A DNA stretch of 64,000 nt, from NCBI RefSeq assembly GCF_013201935.1, contig NZ_CP053833.1:1488001-1552000 (forward strand), read 5' to 3'. Every line of letters starts with the position of its first letter. Within the stretch, counting starts at the first letter, position 1. Source of the DNA: Arcobacter cloacae. Its GTDB lineage: Bacteria > Campylobacterota > Campylobacteria > Campylobacterales > Arcobacteraceae. This document shows, piece after piece, positions 47,270 through 57,521 of the stretch. A program made the position numbers and the translations under genes. Below the pieces are notes generated by a model. That model was given only the letters and a program-made list of their open reading frames with translations. It searched no databases and was not told where the DNA came from.

Positions 47270-47896
47270 TTATTTAGAATATAACTCTACTATTAATCTC
47301 TCTTCAACAGGGATAACAACTTCTTCTCTAGCTGGTATTCTTGTGAAAATTCCAAATACTTTATCTTTATCAACATTAACCCAATCAACCATTCCAGTTT
47401 GATTTGTTAATTCTAATGCTCTTACAACTTGAGGATTAGTTTTAGATTTTTCTTTAATTTCAATTTTTTGTCCAGGTCTTACGATATAAGAAGGGATATC
47501 CACTTTCTTACCATCAACTAAAACGTGTCCATGTGTTGTAAATTGTCTTGCATTTGCTCTAGTTGTAGCAAATCCCATTCTAAATACAACGTTATCTAAT
47601 CTTTGCTCAATTAAAGTAATTAGGTTTGCTCCTGTATTACCTTCTCTTCTTGCTGCTTCTTTAAAGTATTTTCTGAATTGTTTTTCAGAAACACCATACA
47701 TAAATTTAGCTTTTTGTTTTTCTCTTAATTGTAATCCATACTCAGAAATTTTAGCTCTTCTTTGTCCGTGTTGTCCTGGAGCAAATGGTCTTTTTTCTAA
47801 AGCACTTTTACCTGATAATCTTCTCTCACCTTTTAATCCAAGATCCGCATCAAGTCTTCTTTCGATTTTTTCTACTGGTCCTCTGTATCTTGCCAT
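47270..47896 (-). CDS. rpsD: 30S ribosomal protein S4
   Basis: A 208-residue S4 with [20 protein letters not shown] at the start and the S4 RNA-binding domain ([20 protein letters not shown]). It is a primary 16S rRNA binder and, in many bacteria, the translational repressor of the alpha operon. Whether that feedback works here is not shown. It has no zinc-type cysteine cluster. Confidence 0.98.
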   Translation of the reverse strand: MARYRGPVEKIERRLDADLGLKGERRLSGKSALEKRPFAPGQHGQRRAKISEYGLQLREKQKAKFMYGVSEKQFRKYFKEAARREGNTGANLITLIEQRLDNVVFRMGFATTRANARQFTTHGHVLVDGKKVDIPSYIVRPGQKIEIKEKSKTNPQVVRALELTNQTGMVDWVNVDKDKVFGIFTRIPAREEVVIPVEERLIVELYSK

Positions 47897-47906
47897 TATT
47901 TACTCC

Positions 47907-48299
47907 TTACACTCTTCTTCTTTTAGGAGGTCTACAACCATTGTGTGGTAATGGTGTAACATCTTTTAACCAAGTAACTCTAACTCCGTCCATAGAACCA
48001 ACTGCTTTAACAGCTGTATCTCTTCCTGAACCTGGCCCTTGAATTTTAATCCCAACATTTTTGATTCCGTGTTCCATAGCTTTATTCATAGCATCTTCAA
48101 CAGCAGCTTGAGCAGCAAATGGAGTTGATTTTTTAGAACCTTTAAATCCTAAATTTCCAGCACTTGACCATGCGATTGCATTACCTGCATTATCTGTAAC
48201 TGTAACCATTGTATTATTAAAACTTGCAGCAATATGTACGATACCGTCAGCAATATTTTTTCTTACAATTTTTTTTCTAGTAACTTTTCTTTTTGCCAT
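47907..48299 (-). CDS. rpsK: 30S ribosomal protein S11
   Basis: A 130-residue S11, recognisable by [39 protein letters not shown] and the C-terminal [12 protein letters not shown]. It forms part of the 30S platform near the mRNA exit. It lies ten bases from rpsM and ten from rpsD. Confidence 0.98.
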   Translation of the reverse strand: MAKRKVTRKKIVRKNIADGIVHIAASFNNTMVTVTDNAGNAIAWSSAGNLGFKGSKKSTPFAAQAAVEDAMNKAMEHGIKNVGIKIQGPGSGRDTAVKAVGSMDGVRVTWLKDVTPLPHNGCRPPKRRRV

Positions 48300-48309
48300 C
48301 TACAATCCC

Positions 48310-48678
48310 TTATTTAGTTGCTGCACCAACAGTTTTCTTTTTACCTTTTCTTGTTCTAGCATTAGTTTTAGTCTTTTGCCCTCTACAAGGTAAACCTTTT
48401 CTATGTCTTAATCCTCTATATGAACCTAAATCCATTAAAGCTTTAATATCCATTGCAACTTTTTTTCTTAAGTCTCCCTCAACTAAATAGTTATCTTGGA
48501 TCTCTTTTCTAATAATTGCTGCTTCATCTTCTGTTAATTCATATGCTCTTTTGTTGTAATCAATTCCAACTGCATCTAAAATTAATCTTGAGTTATGTAA
48601 TCCAATACCGTAAATATACGTTAAAGCGTATTCCATTCTCTTTTTATTTGGTAAATCAACACCCGCTATCCTTGCCAT
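48310..48678 (-). CDS. rpsM: 30S ribosomal protein S13
   Basis: A 122-residue S13 with [25 protein letters not shown] and the C-terminal [25 protein letters not shown]. It sits in the 30S head and contacts the P-site tRNA. It follows rpmJ by five bases. Confidence 0.98.
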   Translation of the reverse strand: MARIAGVDLPNKKRMEYALTYIYGIGLHNSRLILDAVGIDYNKRAYELTEDEAAIIRKEIQDNYLVEGDLRKKVAMDIKALMDLGSYRGLRHRKGLPCRGQKTKTNARTRKGKKKTVGAATK

Positions 48679-48683
48679 GTGTC

Positions 48684-48797
48684 TTATCCTTGTCTTTGTT
48701 TATGTTTTTTGTTTTCGCAGATTACTCTTACGATACCTCTTCTTTTGATAACCTTACATTTATCACACATTTTCTTTACTGAAGCTCTTACTTTCAT
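48684..48797 (-). CDS. rpmJ: 50S ribosomal protein L36
   Basis: A 37-residue protein that I translated by hand from ATG 48797: it opens [20 protein letters not shown] and ends NKKHKQRQG. It has the zinc-ribbon ligands C11, C14, C27 and His 32 or so, so it is the zinc-binding (C+) form. It is the first gene of the alpha operon here; infA, map and secY, which often precede it, are not upstream. A convincing AGGACAGG-like site lies before the ATG. Confidence 0.97.
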   Translation of the reverse strand: MKVRASVKKMCDKCKVIKRRGIVRVICENKKHKQRQG

Positions 48798-49054
48798 AAG
48801 CCTGTCCTCTTTCTTTGTGTTATTGCCACTTTCAACAGGAAAAAGCCTTAAAAAATAAATATATTTTACTTTTAAGCTTTTACCAACTCTTTATAAAATA
48901 AAAATATTTTATAAAAACTTCCTCGATGGTTGAAAAAATGGATTCGGATTATAATTAATTTTTACTTAAAGCTAGTTGAATATAATAATAAATGTCTGTT
49001 TTAACAAAATTTGTAGTAAGATTTTGCAAATTATATTTATTTAAAGGATACATT
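48798..49054. other. Divergent gap between alpha operon and HIT gene
   Basis: This 257-base, very AT-rich gap must hold the alpha-operon promoter and leader on the minus strand and the HIT-gene promoter on the plus strand. A palindromic ATTATAAT at 48948-48955 gives a TATAAT on both strands. I see no tRNA or conserved RNA and no credible extra ORF. Confidence 0.5.
48891..48915 (-). repeat. Inverted repeat in the alpha-operon leader
   Basis: TTTATAAAAT and ATTTTATAAA, ten-base perfect arms about five bases apart, lie roughly 100 bases before the rpmJ start. All-AT arms make a weak RNA stem. It may be a protein site or a composition artefact. Confidence 0.3.
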
Positions 49055-49417
49055 TTGTCTATTATTTATAAAAACGAATTAATAAAAATAGAAATTGAAA
49101 ACTCACAAATACCTTGGCTTAAAATATTTACAATTGAAAATATCAAAGAATTTTCACAATGTGATAAAAAAACAAAAGAAGAAATATTTAAATATCTTGA
49201 TATTATTGAAAAAGAGATGTTAGATTACTTTAATCCAAAGAAAATTAATATTGCATCTTTTGGAAATTATGTTCCTCATGTACATTTTCATATAATGGCA
49301 AGATTTGAAGAAGATTCACATTTTCCAGAACCAATGTGGGGTAAAAAACAAAGAGAGCAAAATTTAAATTTACCCTCATTTGAAAAGTTTTATGAAAATT
49401 TGAAAAAGAAGTTTTAA
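49055..49417 (+). CDS. HIT-family protein
   Basis: I start at TTG 49055, because AAAGGA lies six bases upstream and the protein then opens SIIYKNELIKIEIE as HIT proteins do. The longer frame from 48992 adds a hydrophobic stretch without support. That gives 120 residues. The histidine triad is HVHFH, preceded by FGNYVPHVH. These enzymes hydrolyse nucleotide-phosphoramidates, dinucleoside polyphosphates or related compounds. The substrate is unknown. The gene ends in the palindrome at 49403-49427. Confidence 0.85.
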   Translation: MSIIYKNELIKIEIENSQIPWLKIFTIENIKEFSQCDKKTKEEIFKYLDIIEKEMLDYFNPKKINIASFGNYVPHVHFHIMARFEEDSHFPEPMWGKKQREQNLNLPSFEKFYENLKKKF

Positions 49418-49427
49418 ACTTCTTTTT
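49403..49427. terminator. Terminator between HIT and DHH genes
   Basis: AAAAAGAAG-TTTAAA-CTTCTTTTTT, a perfect palindrome with a T run on the plus strand. It covers the HIT stop codon and reaches the DHH stop. Confidence 0.75.
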
Positions 49428-50356
49428 TATCCATCTTGATTAATTTGGTGAATTAATTCTTCAAGTACAATTTCAGCTTTATTTGTATCAATTTGACAAC
49501 CACCAGCTGCTTTATGTCCACCACCATTATACTTAAGCATTAATTCACCAACATTTGTTTTAGATGTTTTGTTGATAATTGATTTTCCAGTACTAAATAC
49601 TATATTTTGTTTATCTTTACCCCAAACCACGTGGATAGAAATATTTTGTTCAGGATGCATTGCATAAACCATAAATCTATTTCCAGGATAAATAATCTCT
49701 TCATTTCTATAATCAATAATTAAAAGATTTCCTACAATTTTCGTACATCTTTTTAATTGTTCCTTAAAATCATCTTCATATTTGAAGTATAAATCAATTC
49801 TTTCTTTAATATCTGGTAAATCTAAAATTTCATCTATATTATGTCTTGCACAATATTCAATTAAATCCATCATTAGCTGATAATTTGAAATTCTAAAATC
49901 TCTAAATCTTCCAAGTCCAGTTCGTGAATCCATTAAAAAGCTAAGTAATGCCCAGCCTCTTGGTTTTAATATATCGTCAATACTAAAATCTGCTGAATCT
50001 GCTTTGTTTGCACCATTCATCATAGCTGTAAAATATCCTGGAAAAACTTCATCTCCTCCATAATATTCATAAACAACTTGAGCGGCACTTGGTGCATCAG
50101 GATTAATAATATGATTATCTTTTTTATCATTTCTTAATGTTTCACTAAAATGATGATCAAAAGCTAGATATACACCATCAACATATGGTAGATTTGTTGT
50201 TATGTCATTTGATGTTATTACAATTTTTCCATCTTGCATATCCTTTGGATGTACAAAGGCAATTTCATCAATTATATTCAAATATTTAAGTAGTGTTCCA
50301 CACACTAAACCATCCATATCACTTCTAGTAACTAATCTATATTTTTTTTCGTTCAT
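49427..50356 (-). CDS. DHH/DHHA1 phosphoesterase
   Basis: A 309-residue cytoplasmic protein. The DHH domain shows RSDMDGLVCG (metal-binding Asp pair) and AFDHHFSETLR, and the C-terminal DHHA1 domain has the GGGHKAAGG substrate loop. The family includes NrnA oligoribonucleases, pAp phosphatases, c-di-AMP/c-di-GMP-breakdown enzymes and exopolyphosphatase relatives, and sequence alone does not separate these. It is transcribed alone or with leuB upstream (41-base gap). Confidence 0.88.
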   Translation of the reverse strand: MNEKKYRLVTRSDMDGLVCGTLLKYLNIIDEIAFVHPKDMQDGKIVITSNDITTNLPYVDGVYLAFDHHFSETLRNDKKDNHIINPDAPSAAQVVYEYYGGDEVFPGYFTAMMNGANKADSADFSIDDILKPRGWALLSFLMDSRTGLGRFRDFRISNYQLMMDLIEYCARHNIDEILDLPDIKERIDLYFKYEDDFKEQLKRCTKIVGNLLIIDYRNEEIIYPGNRFMVYAMHPEQNISIHVVWGKDKQNIVFSTGKSIINKTSKTNVGELMLKYNGGGHKAAGGCQIDTNKAEIVLEELIHQINQDG

Positions 50357-50397
50357 AATTAATCCTGAATTTATAATTTTTTATTCTAGCATAAAAA

Positions 50398-51465
50398 TTA
50401 TTTATTTATATATTCAACTATAATGTCACCCATTTGAACAGTATTCAAAACTTCTTTTGCATCAAATGCTGCTAAATCTTTTGTTCTATATCCATCTTTT
50501 AATACTGCTTTTATTGCTTCTTCTATCATATCTGCTGCTTTATCTTCATTTAAAGAATATCTTAGCATCATTGCTGCGCTTACTATTGTTGCTAGTGGAT
50601 TTGCTATCCCCATTCCTGCTATATCTGGTGCACTTCCATGTATTGGTTCATAAATAGCTGTTTTATCTCCTGTTGAAGCACTTGGAAGTAATCCAATTGA
50701 ACCTACTACCATTGATGCTGTATCAGAAAGAATATCACCAAAAATATTTCCTGTTACAATTACATCAAATTGTTTTGGGTTTCTTACAAGTTGCATTGCT
50801 GCGTTATCTACATACATATGACTTAATTCAACATCTGGGTAATCTTTACTTAATTCATTCATTGTATCTCTCCAAAGTTGAGATACTTCTAAAACATTTG
50901 CTTTATCAACAGAGCAAACTCTTTTATCTCTTTTTCTTGCAAGTTCAAATGCTGTTTTACCAATTCTTACAATTTCTGGTTTTGTATAAACCATTGTATT
51001 AAATGCTTTAAATCCATCATTCTCTCTTGGTTTTCCAAAGTAAATTCCACCAATTAACTCTCTTACAATCATAATATCAACACCTTTAATTACTTCAGGT
51101 TTTAAAGTAGAGGCATTTACTAATTCATCATAGATAATTGCAGGTCTTAAATTTGCATATACACCCATCTCTTCTCTAAATTTTAGTAATCCTGTTTCAG
51201 GTCTTAATTCTCTTGGTAGTGTATCCCATTTTTCTCCACCAATAGCACCAAACAAACAAGCATCAGAGTTTAAAACACCAACAACAGTTTCAGCAGGAAG
51301 TGGAACACCAGTAGTATCAATAGCAATACCACCCATTAGGTATTCTTTATAATTTAAAGAAAAATCACATTTTTTTGCAACAGCATTTAATACTTTTATT
51401 GCTTCATCTACGATTTCTGGACCTATCCCATCACCTTTGATTATTGATATATTATAGTTTTTCAT
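50398..51465 (-). CDS. leuB: 3-isopropylmalate dehydrogenase
   Basis: A 355-residue isocitrate/isopropylmalate dehydrogenase family enzyme. It shows [14 protein letters not shown], the substrate-binding arginines near LRPAIIYDE and the NAD-binding [20 protein letters not shown]. It oxidatively decarboxylates 3-isopropylmalate in leucine synthesis. It lies two bases downstream of leuD. leuA and leuC are not in the window. Confidence 0.96.
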   Translation of the reverse strand: MKNYNISIIKGDGIGPEIVDEAIKVLNAVAKKCDFSLNYKEYLMGGIAIDTTGVPLPAETVVGVLNSDACLFGAIGGEKWDTLPRELRPETGLLKFREEMGVYANLRPAIIYDELVNASTLKPEVIKGVDIMIVRELIGGIYFGKPRENDGFKAFNTMVYTKPEIVRIGKTAFELARKRDKRVCSVDKANVLEVSQLWRDTMNELSKDYPDVELSHMYVDNAAMQLVRNPKQFDVIVTGNIFGDILSDTASMVVGSIGLLPSASTGDKTAIYEPIHGSAPDIAGMGIANPLATIVSAAMMLRYSLNEDKAADMIEEAIKAVLKDGYRTKDLAAFDAKEVLNTVQMGDIIVEYINK

Positions 51466-51467
51466 TT

Positions 51468-51968
51468 TTAGTTAGCCTTTTTCATTTCTTCAATTGCATA
51501 ATTTATTAATCCACCACTTGCAATTAATTCTTGCATAAAAGGAGGAATTGGAATAAATTTGTAAGTTTTATTTGTTGTATTATTTGTAATCTCACCTTTA
51601 TCTAAATCAATAGAAATCTCTTCACCCTCTTTTATCTCTAAAGATTCAGGTAATTCAAATATTGGTAAACCCATATTAAATGCATTTCTATAAAAAATTC
51701 TTGCAAATGATGGTGCAACAACTGCAGCAACTCCTGCAGCTTTTAATGCGATTGGAGCGTGTTCTCTACTTGAACCACATCCAAAATTCTCACCTGCAAC
51801 AATAATGTCACCTCTTTGTAATTTTTTTGGAAAGTCAGGATCTGCATCTTCCATTACATATTTTGCTAAATGCTCAGGGTCTGAACTATTTAAATATCTA
51901 GCTGCTATGATAACATCTGTATCAATATTCGCACCAAAATTCCATACTTTACCACTAATTTTATTCAT
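51468..51968 (-). CDS. leuD: 3-isopropylmalate dehydratase small subunit
   Basis: A 166-residue swivel-domain protein with [22 protein letters not shown] and [17 protein letters not shown], the signature of LeuD. It completes the active site of LeuC to interconvert 2- and 3-isopropylmalate. It forms a tight pair with leuB. Confidence 0.96.
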   Translation of the reverse strand: MNKISGKVWNFGANIDTDVIIAARYLNSSDPEHLAKYVMEDADPDFPKKLQRGDIIVAGENFGCGSSREHAPIALKAAGVAAVVAPSFARIFYRNAFNMGLPIFELPESLEIKEGEEISIDLDKGEITNNTTNKTYKFIPIPPFMQELIASGGLINYAIEEMKKAN

Positions 51969-52100
51969 ATCTTATATCCTTACATTTAACAAACTAACTA
52001 TTCATTAAACAAATTATTTTCAAAAAAATGCATTTTAGCCAATTTTTTAGTAATATTTGTTTAAATAATTTTTTTTAATAGGATATTTAAGTAATTTGGG

Positions 52101-52106
52101 TATAAT
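52101..52106 (+). promoter_or_regulatory. -10 box of rpoD
   Basis: A perfect TATAAT preceded by TTTGGG, 36 bases before the rpoD ATG. The leader would be about 30 bases and holds AAGAGGA. The upstream stretch is T-rich, as is usual for promoters in this group. Confidence 0.6.
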
Positions 52107-52141
52107 ATCCGACCATCTTACAAAGAGGATTTCCTAAAACA

Positions 52142-54028
52142 ATGAGCGTAAAAGATATAAATAAAGTAATCGAACAATTAGTAAAAGAGTATAAAGACTC
52201 AGTACTAACTTATGAAAAAATCATTAAAATCTTTCCTAAAGCTCCTTCTGGTCCAACTGTTAAAAAACTTTTAGCATTAATACAGTTATATAATGTAACT
52301 GTTATTAGTTCACAAGAACAAGCAAAAAGAATGAATGCAGAAGAAGCAAAAAAAAGAAAAGAATTAAGAGAAAAATTAATTGAAAATGAAGATGATGTTT
52401 ACGATTTATTGAAAAATAAAGAGTTACTTGAGTGGTCAAGATCAGATTCTCCTGTTAGAATGTATTTAAGAGAAATGGGACAAATTCCATTACTTACAAA
52501 AGAAGAAGAGATTGAAATCTCTAAAAAAATTGAAATGGGTGAAGATATTATTCTTGATGCTATTTGTTATGTTCCATACTTAATAGATTTCATTTTAGAG
52601 TATAAAGAACCTTTAGTAAATAGAGAAAGAAAAGTTAAAGAGTTATTTAAAAACTTTGATGACGATGAAAATGAAAATGAAGAAGATGAAGACCTTGATG
52701 ATGAAGATTTAGATGATTCAGATTTAGATGACTCTTCTGTTGATAGTGATGAAGAAAAAATAAGTGGCAAAAAGCAAAAAAAACTTGATAAAAGAGCTCA
52801 AACTATTATTGAAGCATTTAAAGAATTAGAAAAAGCGAAAAAAGATTGGCTTAAATTTCAAGCAAAAGAGACTGCAAAATCAGATGATGAAATGGATCAA
52901 ATGACATTTAATCTTGCTGTTGCTTTCAAAAAAAGAATTTTAAAAGAAGCTCTTTTAAATTTAGGACCAACATCTAAATTGATTACTGAAATAGTAAAAG
53001 CTATGGAAACAGCATTAAAATCTGAAACAGGATTTGATGGTGAGTTAAAAAGATTAGAGTATAAGTTACCATTATTTAATGAAACATTATTAAAAAATCA
53101 TCAGAAGATTTTGGATAATATTGTTAATTTGTCAAAAGCTCAAATTACGTCAATGGTTCCAGAAGCTACAATGGTTTCTACTTATATGGAAATTAAAAAA
53201 CTTTTCCAAACAGCAGAAGCTTCTAAAGGTGGTTTTGATTTAACTCCTGAAGAGTTAAAAGACGTTCTTGAGCAAATTAAAAGAGGTAAACAAATAACTG
53301 ATACTTCAAAAACAAGAATGGCAAAATCAAACCTAAGACTTGTTGTATCTATTGCAAAAAGATATACAAATAGAGGTTTACCATTCCTTGATTTAATTCA
53401 AGAAGGAAACATCGGTCTAATGAAAGCTGTTGATAAATTTGAGTATAAAAAAGGTTATAAATTCTCAACTTATGCAACATGGTGGATTAGACAAGCGATT
53501 TCTAGAGCTATTGCAGACCAAGCAAGAACTATTAGAATTCCAATTCATATGATTGAAACTATTAATAGAATTAATAAAATCATTAGAAAAGGTATTCAAG
53601 AAAACGGAAGAGAACCTGATGTGGATGAAATCGCAAAAGAAGTTGGACTTCCTGTTGATAAAGTAAAACAAGTAATTAAAATCACTAAAGAACCTGTATC
53701 TTTAGAAGCTCCTATTGGAAGTGATGATGATGGTAAATTTGGAGATTTTGTTCCTGATGAAAAAGCTCCAACACCAATTGATAATATCATGAAAGAGGAT
53801 TTACAAGGGCAAATTGACCAAATTTTAGGTCAATTAAATGAAAGAGAACAAGCAGTTATTAGAATGAGATTTGGTCTTATGGAAGATGCAAGTGATAGAA
53901 CATTAGAAGAGATTGGAAAAGAACTTTCAGTAACAAGAGAAAGAGTTAGACAAATTGAATCAAGTGCTATTAAAAAATTAAAGCATCCAAAAGTAGGTAA
54001 AAATCTTAAAAACTATGTAGAAAGTTAA
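52142..54028 (+). CDS. rpoD: RNA polymerase primary sigma factor
   Basis: A 628-residue sigma-70. Region 1.2 is at about 95-130 ([17 protein letters not shown]), and an acidic non-conserved region at about 172-206 consists of long Asp/Glu/Ser runs. Region 2 contains [26 protein letters not shown] and [10 protein letters not shown], with region 3 at [10 protein letters not shown] and region 4 at [20 protein letters not shown]. It directs core polymerase to housekeeping promoters. It is followed four bases later by an uncharacterised gene. Confidence 0.98.
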   Translation: MSVKDINKVIEQLVKEYKDSVLTYEKIIKIFPKAPSGPTVKKLLALIQLYNVTVISSQEQAKRMNAEEAKKRKELREKLIENEDDVYDLLKNKELLEWSRSDSPVRMYLREMGQIPLLTKEEEIEISKKIEMGEDIILDAICYVPYLIDFILEYKEPLVNRERKVKELFKNFDDDENENEEDEDLDDEDLDDSDLDDSSVDSDEEKISGKKQKKLDKRAQTIIEAFKELEKAKKDWLKFQAKETAKSDDEMDQMTFNLAVAFKKRILKEALLNLGPTSKLITEIVKAMETALKSETGFDGELKRLEYKLPLFNETLLKNHQKILDNIVNLSKAQITSMVPEATMVSTYMEIKKLFQTAEASKGGFDLTPEELKDVLEQIKRGKQITDTSKTRMAKSNLRLVVSIAKRYTNRGLPFLDLIQEGNIGLMKAVDKFEYKKGYKFSTYATWWIRQAISRAIADQARTIRIPIHMIETINRINKIIRKGIQENGREPDVDEIAKEVGLPVDKVKQVIKITKEPVSLEAPIGSDDDGKFGDFVPDEKAPTPIDNIMKEDLQGQIDQILGQLNEREQAVIRMRFGLMEDASDRTLEEIGKELSVTRERVRQIESSAIKKLKHPKVGKNLKNYVES

Positions 54029-54032
54029 AACT

Positions 54033-54713
54033 ATGAGTTTTTTTGAAGAATGGGTTGAATTAGATTTAAATCCTATATTATCTTTTTCATCTAGTTCTAA
54101 AATTTTATATTCTAACTCTGAAGCACAGTTTTTATTGAATAGAATAAAACCAAAAGAACTCTTTGATTTAGCATTGGCGTATGCTCCAAAAACATTTGGA
54201 GCATCAACCTCTTATATTGATTTAACTATTAAAAATTACACTTTTTATGCTATTAGTGTTAAGTATGAAAATGATGAAGAGATTCATATGAAACTGTATA
54301 AAAGTGCAATGGTTAAAAAAGAATCAAAATTAAATATAAAAAACATAAATACAACTAATATTTTTACCTTAGTTGACCTTTCTATTTCTACTAGTAAAAT
54401 AAAAAAGAATATAAACTTCATAAAAAACTATGACCCTTCTATTCCAGAATTCAAATTAGATGCAAGTTCATTCATTAAAAGTTTAAATCAAGTTATTGAA
54501 TCTTTTAGTAATTCACAAAATATTACTTGCTCAATACTTCTTAAAATTGGAGAATATATAAAAATTGATGGGAAAAAATATTCACTTATTAGTGTAGAAA
54601 TTGCTTCAAATGAAAAAGCAGATTTTTCAGATATAAATATAAAAGAGAATAACTCTTTTATTTTATCTTTAGATGATTATAAAGCTACTTTAGACTTACC
54701 TTTAATTCTTTAA
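54033..54713 (+). CDS. Uncharacterised protein downstream of rpoD, PAS-like N-terminus
   Basis: A 226-residue soluble protein with no signal or membrane segment. The first 75 residues (EWVELDLNPILSFSSSSKILYSNSEAQFLL) look like the start of a PAS domain, as in the sensory part of a kinase. No kinase or GGDEF domain follows. The C-terminal half has a helix-rich segment (about 140-165) and strands. It starts four bases after the rpoD stop, so it is translated from the rpoD message. It may be a sensory or structural remnant of a kinase. I do not recognise a named family. Confidence 0.6.
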   Translation: MSFFEEWVELDLNPILSFSSSSKILYSNSEAQFLLNRIKPKELFDLALAYAPKTFGASTSYIDLTIKNYTFYAISVKYENDEEIHMKLYKSAMVKKESKLNIKNINTTNIFTLVDLSISTSKIKKNINFIKNYDPSIPEFKLDASSFIKSLNQVIESFSNSQNITCSILLKIGEYIKIDGKKYSLISVEIASNEKADFSDINIKENNSFILSLDDYKATLDLPLIL

Positions 54714-54744
54714 TTTCAAAGCTATATTTTTAGCTTTGAAATTA
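54711..54744. terminator. Hairpin after the rpoD unit
   Basis: TAATTTCAAAGCTA / TAGCTTTGAAATTA, 14-base perfect arms with a six-base loop. It overlaps the stop codons of both convergent genes. Confidence 0.8.
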
Positions 54745-55267
54745 AAACTCCAAATGGAACAACACTTAGACCAATAATAAAAGAAATTGGCATAAATACA
54801 CCATTATTATTTAAAGCAAAAAAAACAAAAACCAATATAGCATAACCAACTATTCTATAAAGAGATAAAAATCCACTAGCACTAAAAATAGCATTTTTTA
54901 CACTATTCTTTTTTAACTTTGATTTTTCATCGTTTATTATCTCTTTGATTTTTTCAGGAGTTAAATCTTCTTCTTTTACAGCTTCATAGTCACTATATAA
55001 ATCAAAAGGATCATCTATTTCATCTATTTTATCCCTATCAACACCCTCTTTTGTTTTTGTTGAATCAATATTTGATAATCTATTTTCAATATTTTTTTTA
55101 TAAGATAAAAAAGAACCTGTAACAACAAGCAAAGAGGAAACAAATGCAACTTGAGTGTTTAAAAGCCAAAAATTATTTTGAAAAACTAAAGCATAAATAA
55201 TCAAGCAAAAGTCTAAAAAAATAAAGACTTTTGCAAATTTCAAAACTTCTGGATTAATCTTTGTCAT
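54722..55267 (-). CDS. Uncharacterised inner-membrane protein
   Basis: I choose ATG 55267 (181 residues; MTKINPEVLKFAKVFIF), which overlaps the upstream AtpZ-like gene by 14 bases; the longer frame to 55330 would overlap it by 77. There are four hydrophobic segments: two near the N-terminus (about 12-45) and two at the C-terminus (about 135-178). Between them is a charged cytoplasmic loop with DPFDLYSDYEAV and EEDLTPEKIKEIINDEKSK. The family is not recognised; similar proteins sit beside hemL in other Campylobacterota as far as I recall. Its coupling to the AtpZ-like gene suggests membrane-energy or assembly roles, but this is inference. Confidence 0.65.
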   Translation of the reverse strand: MTKINPEVLKFAKVFIFLDFCLIIYALVFQNNFWLLNTQVAFVSSLLVVTGSFLSYKKNIENRLSNIDSTKTKEGVDRDKIDEIDDPFDLYSDYEAVKEEDLTPEKIKEIINDEKSKLKKNSVKNAIFSASGFLSLYRIVGYAILVFVFFALNNNGVFMPISFIIGLSVVPFGVLISKLKI

Positions 55268-55559
55268 CAAAAGATTTATCTCCATGTTTTGCTCTGTATG
55301 AGTATCTTGGATCATTTTCCATACCCTCATAAGATTTTTGAGCTCTTTTGTAAGCTTTATAAATATTAAGTGCAGCTGCAGCTATTCCCCAAAATATTCC
55401 CAGCCACAAAGTCCATGTGTATCCTGTTAGATATTTTAAACCATATCCTATACCAAAACCAATTGCAATAGCTACAACTATTGAAATTCCTAAAGACATA
55501 TTGTCTAAAGCTTCTAGTTTATCCCTATGTTTTGGCTTTAATTCTTCATTATTTTTCAT
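55254..55559 (-). CDS. AtpZ/AtpI-family small membrane protein
   Basis: A 101-residue protein with two helices (about 24-44 and 50-68) around a short glycine-rich turn (GIGYGLKYLTGYTWTLWLGIFWGIAAAALN), the pattern of AtpZ/AtpI putative F0F1-ATPase assembly proteins. Family members have been linked to c-ring assembly and Mg2+/Ca2+ uptake. No ATP synthase genes are nearby, so a role in that complex rests on family resemblance only. Confidence 0.7.
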   Translation of the reverse strand: MKNNEELKPKHRDKLEALDNMSLGISIVVAIAIGFGIGYGLKYLTGYTWTLWLGIFWGIAAAALNIYKAYKRAQKSYEGMENDPRYSYRAKHGDKSFDDKD

Positions 55560-55572
55560 AAAAAACGACCAA

Positions 55573-55887
55573 TTATTTTATAAAAGAACAACAATAATCT
55601 GTTATAACTTTTACTTTAATATCAAAACTTGAATTTGCAGGAACATTAAAAGATGTATCTGCTGTATAAGTTTGCCATTGTGTTGAATCTTTTAATCTAA
55701 CTTCTACTTCACCAGCAATAATCTCCATAAGTTCTGCTTCATTTGTACCAAAAGTATACTCACCAGGCATCATAATACCTAAAGTTTTTCTATCTCCATT
55801 TGATTCAATAAATGTTCTACTTGTAACATTTCCATCAAAATAGATATTTGCCTTTTTTACTAACTCAACATTTTTAATACTTTCCAT
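55573..55887 (-). CDS. ppnP: Pyrimidine/purine nucleoside phosphorylase (DUF1255)
   Basis: A 104-residue cupin-like protein matching DUF1255/PpnP: a small beta barrel with GIMMPGEYTFGTNEAELMEI and VPANSSFDIKV. The E. coli enzyme (YaiE) phosphorolyses many purine and pyrimidine nucleosides. It lies 12 bases downstream of hemL in a hemL-ppnP-atpZ-membrane protein run. Confidence 0.88.
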   Translation of the reverse strand: MESIKNVELVKKANIYFDGNVTSRTFIESNGDRKTLGIMMPGEYTFGTNEAELMEIIAGEVEVRLKDSTQWQTYTADTSFNVPANSSFDIKVKVITDYCCSFIK

Positions 55888-55899
55888 TTTTTTTCCTTT

Positions 55900-57180
55900 T
55901 TATAAATTTTTCATAATTATTGAAGCTGCTTCTAAACAAGCTTCTATATCTTCATCTGTAATCTCTGTACACATAAATCCAGCTTCATATTGCGAACAAG
56001 CAAAATAAAAACCTTTTTTAATCATTTCATGGTGAAAAGTTGCAAATCTTTTAAAATCACACTTTCCAACCTCTTTAAAGTTTGTTGGAACTTCTTCACA
56101 AAAGAAAAATCCAAACATACTTCCTCTTGTATCAACTTGTAAAGGAATATTATTTTCATCTGCTATTTTTTTAAGCCCATTTACAAGTTTTAAAGCTTTT
56201 TGATTTAACTCATCATAAATCTTTGGATTTGCTTTTAATTTTTTTAAGCTCACAAGTCCTGCTGCCATAGCAACAGGATTTCCACTTAAAGTTCCAGCTT
56301 GATAAATTTTACCTTCAGGGCTTAAATTTGACATAATCTGCTTTGAAGCAGCAAAAGCACCCACAGGCATTCCCGCACCTATTACTTTTCCAAAAGTTAA
56401 AATATCAGCTTGTGTTTTTAATATTCCACTTGCACCTTTTAAAGAGGCTCTAAATCCGCTCATAACTTCATCAAAAATAAGTAATGCAGCGTTTTTATCG
56501 CAAAGCTCTCTACAAGTAGCTAAAAACTCATCACTAGCTGGTACTAATCCCATATTTCCAGCTATTGGCTCGATTATAATACAAGCAATATCAGATGAAT
56601 CTTCAAAACATTTTTTTAGATTTTCAATATTATTGTATTCACAAAGTAAAGTATGTTTTGTTAAATCTGCTGGAACTCCTGGACTACTTGGACTTCCAAA
56701 AGTCGCCATTCCTGAACCTGCTTGAACAAGTAATGAATCAGAGTGTCCATGATAACAACCCTCAAATTTTACAATATCATTTTTCCCTGTAACACCCCTT
56801 GCAAGTCTAATAGCACTCATTACAGCTTCAGTTCCGCTACTTACAAATCTTACTTTTCCAATATTATCAAACATTTCAACAATTTCATTTGCTAATTGTG
56901 TTTCAAGTAAAGTAGGAGCACCAAAAGATAAACCTTTTTTTGCAGTTTCAATAACAGCATCTTCAATATCTTTATCACAATGTCCAAAGATTAAAGGTCC
57001 CCAACTTTGAACAAAATCAACATATTTATTTCCATCTATATCATATAAATAAGCACCCTTCCCTTTTTCTATAAAAGGTGGAGTTCCTCCTACACTTTTA
57101 AAAGCACGAACGGGTGAATCAACTCCACCTGGTATTACTTCACAAGCCTCTTCATAAGCTTTGATTGATTTTTCAAACAT
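55900..57180 (-). CDS. hemL: Glutamate-1-semialdehyde 2,1-aminomutase
   Basis: A 426-residue class III aminotransferase of normal length. The PLP lysine is in [13 protein letters not shown], with the flanking [12 protein letters not shown] and [11 protein letters not shown] loops. It converts glutamate-1-semialdehyde to 5-aminolevulinate, the C5 route to haem. A TACAAT at 57210-57215 on the minus strand may be its -10. It is the first gene of its operon. Confidence 0.97.
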   Translation of the reverse strand: MFEKSIKAYEEACEVIPGGVDSPVRAFKSVGGTPPFIEKGKGAYLYDIDGNKYVDFVQSWGPLIFGHCDKDIEDAVIETAKKGLSFGAPTLLETQLANEIVEMFDNIGKVRFVSSGTEAVMSAIRLARGVTGKNDIVKFEGCYHGHSDSLLVQAGSGMATFGSPSSPGVPADLTKHTLLCEYNNIENLKKCFEDSSDIACIIIEPIAGNMGLVPASDEFLATCRELCDKNAALLIFDEVMSGFRASLKGASGILKTQADILTFGKVIGAGMPVGAFAASKQIMSNLSPEGKIYQAGTLSGNPVAMAAGLVSLKKLKANPKIYDELNQKALKLVNGLKKIADENNIPLQVDTRGSMFGFFFCEEVPTNFKEVGKCDFKRFATFHHEMIKKGFYFACSQYEAGFMCTEITDEDIEACLEAASIIMKNL

Positions 57181-57258
57181 AAAAATTCCTAATTAATCAT
57201 TTTGCGTTAATTGTACTATAACTTCTCTAAATGATTATTTAGCGTTTTTGGTGTGATT

Positions 57259-57513
57259 CTATTTTTTAAAGAATTCCTCAATTTCAACTGCAAATAAAAC
57301 TGATAATTTATATAAATGTGTTAAATTAAAATGTTTTCTATGTTTATAGTTTTCCATATGTGAATAAAAACCTGAGGATTTTTGTCCTATTGACAAAGAT
57401 ACTTCTAATTGGCTCATTTTCTTTTCTAGCCTAATTCTTTTTACATTTTTACTAACTCTTTCATAAAAAGAGTCTATCTCTTCTTCTGTGACAATATCTG
57501 GAATATTAAACAT
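57259..57513 (-). CDS. XRE-family HTH regulator
   Basis: An 84-residue single-domain protein. The helix-turn-helix is at about 20-45 (IRLEKKMSQLEVSLSIGQKSSGFYSHMENY), a Cro/CI-like fold with an atypical second half. There is no ligand or protease domain. The upstream 57514-57621 gap contains two matching dyads, so it probably represses its own promoter and the divergent small ORF. Such small XRE proteins occur as antitoxins, phage regulators and housekeeping switches; nothing here settles which. Confidence 0.75.
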   Translation of the reverse strand: MFNIPDIVTEEEIDSFYERVSKNVKRIRLEKKMSQLEVSLSIGQKSSGFYSHMENYKHRKHFNLTHLYKLSVLFAVEIEEFFKK

Positions 57514-57521
57514 ATTTCTCC

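Noticed and set aside
48992-49054. Upstream ATG start for the HIT protein
   Set aside because: It adds a hydrophobic stretch foreign to HIT proteins, while TTG 49055 has a good ribosome-binding site.
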